Shown here: positions 44,586-53,400 of the stretch, one piece after another | Numbering within the stretch: the stretch's first letter is position 1 | Layout of the letters: each line of letters starts with the position of its first letter | DNA from: Spirochaetota bacterium | GTDB taxonomy: Bacteria > Spirochaetota > Spirochaetia > Treponematales > Rectinemataceae | Reading direction: 5' to 3' | Assembly: GCA_022711355.1 (NCBI GenBank) | Contig: JAKLFE010000012.1 | Span: forward strand, 1-64,000 | Length of the DNA: 64,000 bases | The notes under the pieces: model-generated | Seen by the model: the letters and a program-made list of their open reading frames with translations, nothing else | Told to the model about the DNA's origin: nothing | Database searches by the model: none | Made by a program: the position numbers and the translations under genes

Positions 44586-46217
44586 ATGAACGACGCCATC
44601 CTCAGGGCGCCGCCGGCCGAGAACGAGCCGGCCCTCGCCTACGCGCCCGGAAGCCCCGAGCGCGCCTCCCTCGAGTCCGAGCTGGGACGCATGGCCGCGG
44701 GGGGCTTCGAGGTCCCCCTCGTCATCGGGGGCCGCGAGCTCCGCACGGGCCAGACCGGCGCCATCCTGCGCCCGGACCGGCTCTCCGCGCCCCTGGGCCT
44801 CTACTACAAGGCCGGCCCCGCCGAGGCCCAGGCCGCCGTCGAGGCGGCCCTCGCCGCCAAGCGGGAGTGGGCAGCCATTCCCTGGGAGGAGCGGGCCGCG
44901 GTCTTCCGCCGCGCCGCCTCGCTGATCGCCGGCAAGTACCGCGCGAAGCTCGTGGCGGCGACCATGCTCGGCCAGTCCAAGACCGCCCGCGAGGCCGAGA
45001 TCGACGCGATATGCGAAGTCGTCGACTTCCTCCGCCTGAATCCCCGCTTCATGGAGCGCATCTACGCCGAGCAGCCGGAGAGCTTGACGGGCGAGTGGAA
45101 CCGCATCGCCTACCGCCCCCTGGAGGGCTTCGTCTACGCGGTCACGCCCTTCAACTTCACCGCCATCGCCGCCAACCTGCCCACGGCCCCCGCGATGATG
45201 GGCAACGTCGTCGTGTGGAAGCCAGCCTCCACCTCGATCCTCTCGAACTACCTCCTGATGAAGGTCTACGAGGAGGCGGGGCTCCCGCCCGGGGTCATCA
45301 ACTTCGTGCCCGGCGGCGGGAGCGCCATCTCCGGCGTCGCCCTGTCCCGCCCCGAGCTCGCGGGCCTGCACTTCACCGGCTCGACCTCGGTCTTCAACTC
45401 CCTGTGGAAGGAGATAGCGGCCAAGCTCTCCATCTACCGCTCCTACCCCCGCCTCGTCGGCGAGACGGGCGGCAAGGACTTCATCTTCCTGGATCCCTCG
45501 GCCGATCCCGAGGTAGCCCTCGTCGCGGCCCTCCGCGGCGCCTACGAGTACCAGGGCCAGAAGTGCTCGGCCGCCTCGCGGCTCTACGTCCCGAAGGGCC
45601 TCGCCCCGAGCTTCCTCGAGGCCCTCGCCGCCGCGGCGAGGCAGCTGCCGATGGGCGAGGTGACGGACTTCCGGAACTTCATGGGGGCCGTCATCGACGA
45701 GGCCTCCTTCGACAGCATCATGCCCTACCTCGAGCGGGCCCGCGGCTCGAAGTCGGCGCGGATCCTAGCCGGGGGCGCGGGCGACAAGGGCCAGGGCTAC
45801 TTCCTCGAGCCGAGCCTCATCGAGGCCCTCGACCCGCGCTTCGAGACCATGGAGACGGAGCTCTTCGGCCCCGTGCTCACGGCCTACGCCTACGACGAGT
45901 CCGACATGGCCGCCGCCTACCGCCTCGTGGACGCCACCTCCCCCTACGCCCTCACCGGCTCGGTCATCGCGCGGGACCGGCGGGCGATCCTGCGCGGGGT
46001 CGAGGCCCTGCGCGAGGCGGCGGGCAACCTCTACGTCAACGACAAGCCCACGGGCGCCGTCGTCGGCCGCCAGCCCTTCGGCGGCATGCGGGCCTCGGGC
46101 ACGAACGACAAGGCCGGGAGCCTGGTCAACCTCATGCGCTGGACGAGCCCCGGGGCCATCAAGGAGAACTTCGACCCGCCGACCGAGTGGCGCTATCCCT
46201 ACATGGGAGGAGACTGA
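44586..46217 (+). CDS. pruA: 1-pyrroline-5-carboxylate dehydrogenase
   Basis: A 543-residue aldehyde dehydrogenase of the P5C dehydrogenase (RocA/PruA) type. The cofactor and substrate regions are RPLEGFVYAVTPFNFTAIA, WKPASTSI, HFTGSTSVF and the catalytic pair: Glu in VGETGGKDF and Cys in GAYEYQGQKCSAASR. It oxidises glutamate semialdehyde to glutamate in proline breakdown. The length and N-terminal extension fit the eukaryote-like P5CDH subgroup found also in spirochaetes and Bacteroidetes. AAAGGAG precedes the ATG. No proline dehydrogenase is adjacent. Confidence 0.95.
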   Translation: MNDAILRAPPAENEPALAYAPGSPERASLESELGRMAAGGFEVPLVIGGRELRTGQTGAILRPDRLSAPLGLYYKAGPAEAQAAVEAALAAKREWAAIPWEERAAVFRRAASLIAGKYRAKLVAATMLGQSKTAREAEIDAICEVVDFLRLNPRFMERIYAEQPESLTGEWNRIAYRPLEGFVYAVTPFNFTAIAANLPTAPAMMGNVVVWKPASTSILSNYLLMKVYEEAGLPPGVINFVPGGGSAISGVALSRPELAGLHFTGSTSVFNSLWKEIAAKLSIYRSYPRLVGETGGKDFIFLDPSADPEVALVAALRGAYEYQGQKCSAASRLYVPKGLAPSFLEALAAAARQLPMGEVTDFRNFMGAVIDEASFDSIMPYLERARGSKSARILAGGAGDKGQGYFLEPSLIEALDPRFETMETELFGPVLTAYAYDESDMAAAYRLVDATSPYALTGSVIARDRRAILRGVEALREAAGNLYVNDKPTGAVVGRQPFGGMRASGTNDKAGSLVNLMRWTSPGAIKENFDPPTEWRYPYMGGD

Positions 46218-46292
46218 CGCTGCCTGCGCGGGTCATGGCCGCCCGGATTGATAAGCCGGGCGGCCCTTCCCCGGCCGGCGCGGCGCCCCGGC

Positions 46293-46738
46293 CTAGGTGG
46301 GAATGCCGAGCTCGTTTGCGTACCGCAGCACCGAGCGGTAGTCCTCGGGCTCGTCGGCGTCCATGACCAGGCCGGGGTCGTCGAGCTCCAGCGCGATGAC
46401 GGAATCGCCTAACGCGGAAGGCCCGCGGCGTCGAAGACCGGCACGTCGACGGGCGTGAGGAAGGCCCGGCCGCACCTGTCCCCGATGTAGCCCAGGCCGA
46501 TGCGGACGGAGCTGAACATGTCGCTGGCCGCGTAGTCCTCGTTGCGGAGGCAGGCCGTTCCCAGGCCGCTCAGGTGCTCCCGGAGGGCCTCCGCGTTGTG
46601 CCCCGTGACGACGGCGATGTCCGAGACGCCAGCCGCCCTGAAGCTCGAGGCGATCCGCCGGATGAGGCTCGAATCCCCGACGGGCGGCAGGGGCTTGAAC
46701 TCGCGCATGCGGGAGGAGAGCCCGGCCGCGACGATCAC
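46293..46738 (-). pseudogene. MobA/MocA-like nucleotidyltransferase remnant
   Basis: Two fragments of one molybdenum-cofactor nucleotidyltransferase on the minus strand. The first (46738-46409) has VIVAAGLSSRMREFKP, the NTP-binding loop, and FLTPVDVPVFD, then hits a stop. The second, in another frame (to 46293), has SVIALELDDPGLVMDADEPE and DYRSVLRYANELGIPT, the family C-terminus. About 60 central residues are missing, so an internal deletion with a frame change has broken the gene. It lies beside other remnants of a molybdenum-hydroxylase locus. The intact protein would be roughly 190-200 residues. Confidence 0.8.
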
Positions 46739-46783
46739 CGCTCCCGCAGTCGCCCTTCCCGCGCGATCAGTCCCCGCGCTCTA

Positions 46784-46885
46784 TCAGGATGCGCCGGGGA
46801 CGTCGGCGAGCGAGTCCTTCTCGGGGTCGCATATGAGCAAGCGGTTCGCGCCGTTGATAGTGAGCCACAGCTTCCTGGGCATCAT
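46784..46885 (-). pseudogene. N-terminal stump of a molybdenum hydroxylase
   Basis: A 33-residue ORF MMPRKLWLTINGANRLLIC followed by DPEKDSLADV. This is the expected start of the [2Fe-2S] domain of xanthine-dehydrogenase/aldehyde-oxidoreductase family proteins, in which Cys-rich iron-sulphur motifs should follow. Instead the frame ends after LADVPGAS. A strong ribosome site (GGAGGAGAGGG) stands before the ATG. The remainder, normally more than 2 kb, has been deleted up to the MobA-like fragment 46 bases downstream. The similarity is my reading of the motif and should be checked by a search. Confidence 0.6.
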
Positions 46886-46940
46886 TCCCTCTCCTCCGCT
46901 CGTTTATCGGGCCGATCGTCCGAAAGGCCCGCCTTATCCG

Positions 46941-47142
46941 CTATCGATCGAGCTCGTGCCCGAGCTGCGCCGACGCGGCCGCGCAGCAGCGCCCCTCGCG
47001 CAGCAGGCGCGACAGGCGTTCGAGGTCATCGCGCACGCAGGCAAGCCCGGCCTTCGGCGCCGAGCCCGGGGAGGGCGAGCTTGTTTTCGGGGACGATGTA
47101 CCTAGGCCGGCCGGCGCTGGCCGGCCAGGGATGCGGCATCAT
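46941..47142 (-). pseudogene. Frameshifted small gene upstream of the hydroxylase stump
   Basis: A start ATG at 47142 has a very strong ribosome site (AAAAGGAGG, five bases away). Its frame, MMPHPWPASAGRPRYIVPEN onwards, ends after 38 codons at 47026. One base of frame change near 47045 continues it as CVRDDLERLSRLLREG to a stop at 46941, ending just before the stump's ribosome site. It looks like a small gene of about 65 residues, damaged by a single indel, in an operon with the lost hydroxylase. I do not recognise the family. Confidence 0.4.
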
Positions 47143-47557
47143 GGATCCTCCTTTTCAAACACGGAAGGCGGGGCCGTTTCCAGCCGCACCCATCGACCTC
47201 TAGCCATGGCGCGAGCGCGCGTTAGCCACGCGGCAACTCCTCGCTGTAGGCATAGAGATTCGAAGGACCGAGGCACATCCTACAGGCATAACAGGCGCCG
47301 TCATGTTGCATAGCTACGGAGAATTGCGGAATGGGATGCCGCGGCGCGGTTTCGCGTCGATCGGCATCGGCGCGCGTCGATTGACGCCGCCGCGCATCGA
47401 TTCGCGGCCGCGCGGGCTGCTTGACGAGGCGCCGCGCCCGGGCATGGAATCGCGGGCATGGCATCCATCAGGCGGCAGCTCCCCGGCGCGGGGCCCGAGC
47501 GCCTCGCGCTCGGCTTCCTCGAGGGCGAGGCCCGCGGCTAGCCCGTGGGGCCTCGGC
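47143..47557. other. Gap without recognisable genes
   Basis: About 415 bases between the damaged locus and ppnP. Open frames on both strands are Arg-rich shadows without ribosome sites. Several CGCGTCGAT-like words recur around 47351-47410. A Cys-bearing stretch on the minus strand (GACYACRMCLGPSNLY, about 47250-47310) may be another residue of the decayed locus, but I cannot assign it. Confidence 0.5.
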
Positions 47558-47839
47558 CTAGGAGTACCAGCAGATATAGGCGGTTTCCGCGGCCGCCTTC
47601 ACGAGGAACTTCTTGCCGGGAGCGACGCTGAAGCTCTGGCCCTCCGCGAACTCCTGCCAGGCCGGGCTCTCCGGCAGCTTGACCGAGAGGCGGCCGGAGA
47701 TCACCTTCATCAATTCCTTCGACGAGGTGCCGAACTCGTAGTCCCCGGCGGCCATGACGCCGACCGTGGCGGGGCCCTGCGCCGTCTGCAGCCCCAGCGA
47801 TTTCACGTTTCCCGAAAAGTACTCGTTGACCTTGATCAT
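47558..47839 (-). CDS. ppnP: Pyrimidine/purine nucleoside phosphorylase PpnP
   Basis: A 93-residue single-cupin protein (old name YaiE, DUF1255). MIKVNEYFSGNVKSLGLQ opens it, then ATVGVMAAGDYEFGTSSKE, SVAPGKKFLVKA and TAYICWYS, as in E. coli PpnP. It phosphorolyses diverse nucleosides. AAGGAG precedes the ATG and a promoter TTGACG, 17 bases, TATACA lies upstream. It is divergent from xdhC. Confidence 0.92.
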   Translation of the reverse strand: MIKVNEYFSGNVKSLGLQTAQGPATVGVMAAGDYEFGTSSKELMKVISGRLSVKLPESPAWQEFAEGQSFSVAPGKKFLVKAAAETAYICWYS

Positions 47840-47857
47840 GCGAGCTCCTTCCCCGCC

Positions 47858-47886
47858 TGTATACCAGCGCGCCGCGGCGGCGTCAA
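47858..47886 (-). promoter_or_regulatory. Promoter of ppnP
   Basis: Minus-strand TTGACG (47886-47881), 17 bases, TATACA (47863-47858), followed by an 18-base stretch to the ATG that includes AAGGAG. Confidence 0.6.
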
Positions 47887-47907
47887 GGAAAGGGCCGCCG
47901 CCGCGCC

Positions 47908-47937
47908 TTGCCGAGCCCTCAGGTTTCGACTCATACT
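47908..47937 (+). promoter_or_regulatory. Possible promoter of xdhC
   Basis: TTGCCG (47908-47913), 18 bases, CATACT (47932-47937), 29 bases before the xdhC ATG. Only moderate matches. Confidence 0.35.
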
Positions 47938-47966
47938 TCGATCTCGACGGCCAAGAGGAGGTCAGC

Positions 47967-48965
47967 ATGGACAAGCGGATCATCGCCGGCGCGGCCAACG
48001 AAGCGGGCCGCGTCGCCCTCGTGACGATACTCGAGGTGCGGGGCTCGGCCCCCCGCCACCCGGGCAGCAAGATGCTGGTCCGGCCCTCGGGCGAGATCGA
48101 GGGCAGCATAGGAGGCGGCCTCGGGGAGTCCCGGGCCATCGAAGCCTCCCTCGCGGCCATCTCCGGGCGGCGCTCGTCCCTCCTCGAGGTCGAGATGCTC
48201 GGCGCCGAGGCCGAGGGCCCGGACTCGATCTGCGGCGGGGTCAACCGCATGCTCGTCGAGTTCGTCGCCGACCCCGCCCCCTACGCCGCCGCCCTGGCCG
48301 CCCTCGAGTCCGGCGAGAGGGCCGTCTTCGAGAAGCGCATAACGCGCGGCGAGGGCGGCCGGCTGGAAGCGCGCGTCTCCCTGCTGCCGGAGGGCGAGGG
48401 CCTGCCGGAGGAGGCGGCCAGGGCCCTGGCCGGCCGCAAGCTCCGCCTCGCCGAGGGCGAGGGCCTCGCCTACGACCCGATCTTCCCCGAGGAGAAGCTC
48501 CTCGTCGTCGGCGCCGGCCACGTCGGGCGGGCCTTGGCCCTGGCCGCCCAGCCCCTGGGCTTCCAGGTCAGCGTGATCGACGACCGGGCGGAGCTGCTCG
48601 GCGAGGATCGGCTGGGCAAAGGCGTGCGGCGCATCTGCGGCGGCTACGAGGAGGCGATCGCCGCCTTCCCCTTCGACAAGGCCACCTACGCGGCCGTGCT
48701 CACCCGGGGGCATCTGTACGACCTCGAGTCGATCCGCGCCGTCCTCAAGAGGAAGTACCGCTACGCGGGCCTCATCGGAAGCCGCAGGAAGGTCGCCCTC
48801 CTCCTCGAGCAGCTCAGGAAGGACGGCTATCCGGAGGCGGCGATCGCGAATCTCCACACGCCGATCGGCCTCGATATCGGCTCGGAGACCCCCGAGGAGA
48901 TCGCCATCTCCATACTCGCCGAGATGATCGCCCTGCGGCACGATAGGCAGGTCCCTCGACGCTAA
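47967..48965 (+). CDS. xdhC: XdhC family molybdenum-enzyme maturation protein
   Basis: A 332-residue XdhC/CoxI-type protein. The N-terminal XdhC_CoxI domain has LEVRGSAPRHPGSKMLV and GSIGGGLGESRAIEAS; the C-terminal Rossmann domain has LVVGAGHVGRALALAAQPLG and LIGSRRKVALLLEQL. XdhC binds and sulphurates molybdenum cofactor and delivers it to xanthine dehydrogenase-type enzymes. AGAGGAGG lies five bases before the ATG. The gene is intact, yet the hydroxylase and MobA-like genes next to it are broken, so it may now serve an enzyme elsewhere or be on the way to loss. Confidence 0.93.
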   Translation: MDKRIIAGAANEAGRVALVTILEVRGSAPRHPGSKMLVRPSGEIEGSIGGGLGESRAIEASLAAISGRRSSLLEVEMLGAEAEGPDSICGGVNRMLVEFVADPAPYAAALAALESGERAVFEKRITRGEGGRLEARVSLLPEGEGLPEEAARALAGRKLRLAEGEGLAYDPIFPEEKLLVVGAGHVGRALALAAQPLGFQVSVIDDRAELLGEDRLGKGVRRICGGYEEAIAAFPFDKATYAAVLTRGHLYDLESIRAVLKRKYRYAGLIGSRRKVALLLEQLRKDGYPEAAIANLHTPIGLDIGSETPEEIAISILAEMIALRHDRQVPRR

Positions 48966-49244
48966 TCCGCCCAGGCTGCGCCGGGTAGATGTATCTATAT
49001 GCATCACAAGGAGGATGGCGGTACTTCTTAGGGGAAGGTTTATCCTAAATCAATATAGACTTAAATAGCAAGGCCCTACAGGGATTAGTTGCTATTGGTA
49101 TTTTTATGCATTTTACTCCAATATTTATTCAAACATCCCTTGCACAGGCTCTAGGCGCCGGGCTAGCCTTGCCCAGCGCCCGAGGGGCGCCTGCCTCCGA
49201 GACCTGACTTCGCGGGAAGCCCCTCCGGCGGGGAGGTTGTTTTC
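48966..49244 (+). promoter_or_regulatory. AT-rich carAB regulatory region
   Basis: The gap before carA has an AT-rich core (about 49000-49135) in a GC-rich genome. It contains an inverted repeat AATAGCAA / TTGCTATT (49064-49071 and 49089-49096) around an inner CCCT/AGGG pair, two ARG-box-like sites, and nearer the gene a GC hairpin with arms AGGCGCC / GGCGCCT (49153-49159 and 49186-49192). A possible promoter is TTGCTA (49089-49094), 17 bases, TTTACT. No gene is present. Confidence 0.7.
49095..49133 (+). promoter_or_regulatory. Tandem ARG-box-like operator for ArgR
   Basis: Two 18-bp sites at 49095-49112 and 49116-49133, each matching 13 of 18 positions of the reverse-complemented Bacillus-type ARG box, are separated by exactly three bases. 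Paired ARG boxes with a 3-bp gap (21 bp centre to centre) are the classic ArgR operator. ArgR is encoded in this window and carAB makes carbamoyl phosphate for arginine. Confidence 0.6.
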
Positions 49245-50402
49245 ATGCGAAACGAGGAGAGCAGGGTCCGGAGGGCACTCCTGCGGCTCGAGGACGGCTC
49301 CTGCTACGAGGGCCGCTCCTTCGGCGCGGGCGGCTCGATCGCCGGGGAGGTCGTCTTCACGACCGGCATGACCGGCTACCCCCAGGCCCTCACGGATCCT
49401 TCCTTCCACGGCCAGATCCTTGTCTGCTCCTACCCCCTCGTGGGCAACTACGGGGTGCCCGGGCCGGGCCGCGACCGCTGGGGCATCCCCCTCCACTTCG
49501 AGTCCGAGCGGATATGGGCCGCGGGCCTCGTCGTCTCCGAGGCCTGCCGGAGCCCGAGCCACTTCGCGTCCGAGCGGGGCCTCCCGGACTGGCTCGCCGA
49601 GGAGGGGGTGCCGGGCATCGAGGGCATCGACACGCGCGCGCTGACGATGCGGCTCCGCGTGCGGGGCGTGATGCGGGGCTCCATCGAGGTCGAGGGCGCC
49701 GAGCCCGGGGCGGCGGGCGAGGGCCCCGCCCACCCGGTCGCGCGGGTCTCGCCCGCCTCGCCGCGGCTCTACAACGAGGGCGGCCGGCCGAGGGTGGCCC
49801 TGATCGACTGCGGCGCGAAGAACAACATCCTGCGCTGCCTCCTCGGGCGAGGCGCCGAGGTCCGGGTCCTGCCCTGGGACGCGAGCCTCGAGGGACTCGA
49901 GTACGACGGCCTGTTCCTGTCGAACGGCCCCGGCGATCCCAAGGCCTGCACGAAGACCATAGCGACCCTGCGCCGCGCCCTCGCCGAGGAGCGGCCCGTC
50001 TTCGGCGTCTGCCTGGGCGCCCAGCTCCTGGGCCTGGCGGCCGGGGCCGATACCTACAAGCTCCGCTACGGCCACCGCGGGCAGAACCAGCCCTGCGTGG
50101 AGCGCGGGAGCGGCCGCTGCTACATCACGAGCCAGAACCATGGCTACGCCCTGCGGGAGGAGAGCCTGCCCGCGGGTTGGGAGGCCTGGTTCGAAAACGG
50201 CAACGACGGCACGGTCGAGGGCATCCGCTCGACCGAAGGGCCCTTCTCAGCGGTCCAGTTCCATCCCGAGGGCTGCCCCGGCCCCCGGGATACCGAGTTC
50301 CTCTTCGACGCCTTCCTCGAGGAGGCGGAGGCCCGGGCCCCGCGGGCGGGGAAGGCCCGGGACGCCCGGCCGGCGGCGGCCCTCGCCGGGGGCGCGCGAT
50401 GA
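49245..50402 (+). CDS. carA: Carbamoyl-phosphate synthase small subunit
   Basis: A 385-residue glutaminase subunit. The N-terminal CPSase_sm region (LRLEDGSCYEGRSFGAGG, FTTGMTGYPQALTDPS) is followed by the class I amidotransferase domain with LSNGPGDPKAC, nucleophile Cys in FGVCLGAQLLGLA and His/Glu in VQFHPEGCPGP. It supplies ammonia to CarB. GGGGAGG lies eight bases upstream of the ATG. Its stop overlaps the carB start (ATGA). The last 25 residues are an Ala/Arg-rich tail not typical of the family. Confidence 0.96.
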   Translation: MRNEESRVRRALLRLEDGSCYEGRSFGAGGSIAGEVVFTTGMTGYPQALTDPSFHGQILVCSYPLVGNYGVPGPGRDRWGIPLHFESERIWAAGLVVSEACRSPSHFASERGLPDWLAEEGVPGIEGIDTRALTMRLRVRGVMRGSIEVEGAEPGAAGEGPAHPVARVSPASPRLYNEGGRPRVALIDCGAKNNILRCLLGRGAEVRVLPWDASLEGLEYDGLFLSNGPGDPKACTKTIATLRRALAEERPVFGVCLGAQLLGLAAGADTYKLRYGHRGQNQPCVERGSGRCYITSQNHGYALREESLPAGWEAWFENGNDGTVEGIRSTEGPFSAVQFHPEGCPGPRDTEFLFDAFLEEAEARAPRAGKARDARPAAALAGGAR

Positions 50403-53400
50403 GCGGGATCAAGAAGGTCCTGGTCCTCGGCTCGGGGGGCTTGAAGATCGGCCAGGCAGGGGAGTTCGACTACTCGGGCTCCCAGGCCCTCAAGGCCCTC
50501 CGCGAGGAGGGCGTCGCCGCCGTCCTCATCAATCCCAACATCGCGACGATCCAGACGAGCGAGGGCATGGCCGACGCGACCTACTTCCTCCCGGTCACGC
50601 CCGAGTACGTCGAGAAGGTGATCGAGAAGGAGCGTCCCGACGGCATCCTCCTCTCCTTCGGCGGGCAGACCGCCCTCAACTGCGGCGTGGAGCTCGAGCG
50701 CGCGGGGATCCTCGCCAAGCGCGGGGTGCGGGTCCTCGGCAGCCCCGTGCGCTCGATCGAGCTGACCGAGGACCGGGAGCTCTTCGCCGCCGAGCTGGCG
50801 AGGATCGGCGTGGACACGCCCCGCAGCGAGGCGGCGACGAGCCTCGAGGCCGCCCTCGCTGCGGCCGGCCGCATCGGCTATCCGGTCATGCTGCGGGCGG
50901 CCTACGCCTTGGGCGGCTCGGGCTCGGGCCTCTGCGAGGACGAGGCCGCCCTCCGCGCCCGCTGCGAGAAGGCCCTCGCCGTTTCGCCCCAGGTCCTGGT
51001 CGAGGAGTGGCTCGGCGGCTGGAAGGAGATCGAGTACGAGGTCCTGCGCGACTCGGGCGGCGACTCGATCGCGGTCTGCAACATGGAGAACCTCGATCCC
51101 CTGGGCATCCACACCGGCGAGTCCATCGTCGTCGCGCCCTCGCAGACCTTGAGCGACGCCGAGTACCACAAGCTCAGGCGGATCGCCCTGGAGCTGATCG
51201 GGCAGCTGGGCATCGTCGGCGAGTGCAACGTCCAGTACGCCCTCGACCCCCGCTCGGAGGAGTATCGAGTCATCGAGGTCAACGCCCGCCTGTCCCGCAG
51301 CTCGGCCCTGGCCTCCAAGGCCACGGGCTACCCCCTGGCCTTCGTCGCGGCCAAGCTCGCCCTGGGGCTGCGCCTGAAGGACATCGAGAATCGCCTGACG
51401 CGCGCGACGCGCTCCTGCTTCGAGCCGGCCCTGGACTACTGCGTGGTCAAGGTGCCGCGCTGGGACCTCGGGAAGTTCAAGGACGTCGACGTCGAGCTGG
51501 GCAGCGAGATGAAGTCGGTCGGCGAGGTCATGTCCGTCGGCCGCTCCTTCGAGGAGGCCCTGCAGAAGGCCCTGCGCATGACGGGCATAGGCTCCCCGGG
51601 ACTGTCGGCCGACGACGGCCTCGCGCGGGTCGGCGCGGGGGGCGCGAAGGCCCTGCGCGCGGCCCTGTCGCGGCCCACGGACCGGCGCATCTACGCGGTC
51701 TGCCGGGCCTTCGCCGAGGGCTGGGGAGTGGACGAGGTCTTCGAGCTCACGAGGATCGACCCCTGGTTCCTCGCCAAGATAGCCGGGGTCATGGAGCTCG
51801 AGGGGGAGCTCGCCGCCGCCGCTGGCCCCGGCGGCCCGGGCCTCGGCCGCGAGCTCCTTAAGCGGGCGAAGCGCGCGGGCTTCTCCGACGCGCGCCTGGG
51901 CGAGCTCGCCGGGACCACGGAGGCCGCGATCCGCGCCCTGCGCGAGCGGCTGGGCCTGCGGCCCTCCTTCAAGCGCATCGACAGCCTGGCGGCGGAATTC
52001 CCCGCGAGCACGAACTACCTCTACGCCACCTACCACGGCGAGGAGGGCGACCTGGGCCCCTCCGAGTCCGGGGTCATGGTCCTGGGCTCGGGGGCCTACC
52101 GCATCGGCTCGAGCGTGGAGTTCGACTGGTGCTGCGTAGGCGCGGTCCAGGCCCTGCGGAAGCTGGGCAGGACCTCGATCATGGTCAACTGCAATCCCGA
52201 GACCGTGAGCACGGACTACGACGTCTGCGACCGGCTGTACTTCGAGGAGCTCTCCCTCGAGCGGGTCCTGGACATCTACGAGTTCGAGCGGCCCTCGGGC
52301 CTGGTGCTCTCGATGGGCGGGCAGATACCGAACAACCTCGCCATGGGCCTGTTCCGCGCGGGCGCGGTGATCCTCGGCACCGACGCCCGGGACATCGACC
52401 GGGCCGAGGACCGCCACAAATTCTCCGCCCTCCTCCAGTCCCTGGGCATCGAGCAGCCGGCTTGGAAGGAGCTCTCCGACCTCGGCTCGGCCCTCGCCTT
52501 CGCGGAGGAGGTCGGCTACCCGGTCCTCGTGCGGCCGAGCTACGTCCTGTCGGGCGCGGCGATGCGCGTCGCCTGGGACCGCGAGAGCCTCGGCTCGGCG
52601 CTGGGCGACGCGGCCGCGGTCTCGGGAGAGCATCCCGTCGTGCTCACCAAGTTCGTCGAGGACGCGAAGGAGGTCGAGGTCGACGCCGTGGCGCGGCGCG
52701 GCGAGCTGGTGTACCAGGCGATCACCGAGCACGTCGAGAACGCGGGGGTCCACTCGGGCGACGCGACCGTGGTCATGCCGCCCCAGCGCCTGTACATCGA
52801 GACGGTGCGCAAGGTCCGCAAGGTCGCCGCGGAGATAGCCCGGGCCCTGCGGATCACCGGGCCCTTCAACATCCAGTTCATAGCGAAGGACAACAAGGTG
52901 AGCGTGATCGAGTGCAACCTGCGGGCCTCGCGATCCTTCCCCTTCTGCTCCAAGGTCGCGCGCGTGAACATGATCGAGCTCGCTACCAAGGCCATCCTCG
53001 ACGCGCCCCTCGAGAAGCCGGCCGCGTCGAGCCTCGACCTCGAGTGGGTCGGGGTCAAGGCGGCCCAGTTCAGCTTCTCGCGGCTGCGCGGGACCGATCC
53101 CGTGCTCGGCGTCGAGATGGCTTCCACCGGCGAGGTGGGCTGCATCGGCCGCGACCTCGACGACGCCTTCCTGAAGGCCCTGCTCTCGGTCGGCTACCGC
53201 GTGCCCAGGAAGCGGATACTCCTGTCCACGGGCCCGATGAGCGACAAGATCGAGTTCCTCGGCAGCGCGCGGAGCCTCGCGGCCATGGGCTGCGAGCTTT
53301 GCGCCTCGGCGGGCACGGCCAGGTTCCTCGCGGCCAACGGCGTGCCGGCCAGGGCCCTCCGCTGGCCCCTCGAGAGGGCCGAGCCGAATATCGCGACCAT

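Noticed and set aside
47303-48946. 547-codon plus-strand frame over ppnP and xdhC
   Set aside because: It is antisense to ppnP and out of frame with xdhC; Arg-rich with no motif.
49013-49066. 17-codon frame after AAGGAGG in the carA leader, a possible leader peptide
   Set aside because: The ribosome site abuts the ATG with no spacing, and there are no runs of Arg or pyrimidine-related codons to suggest attenuation.
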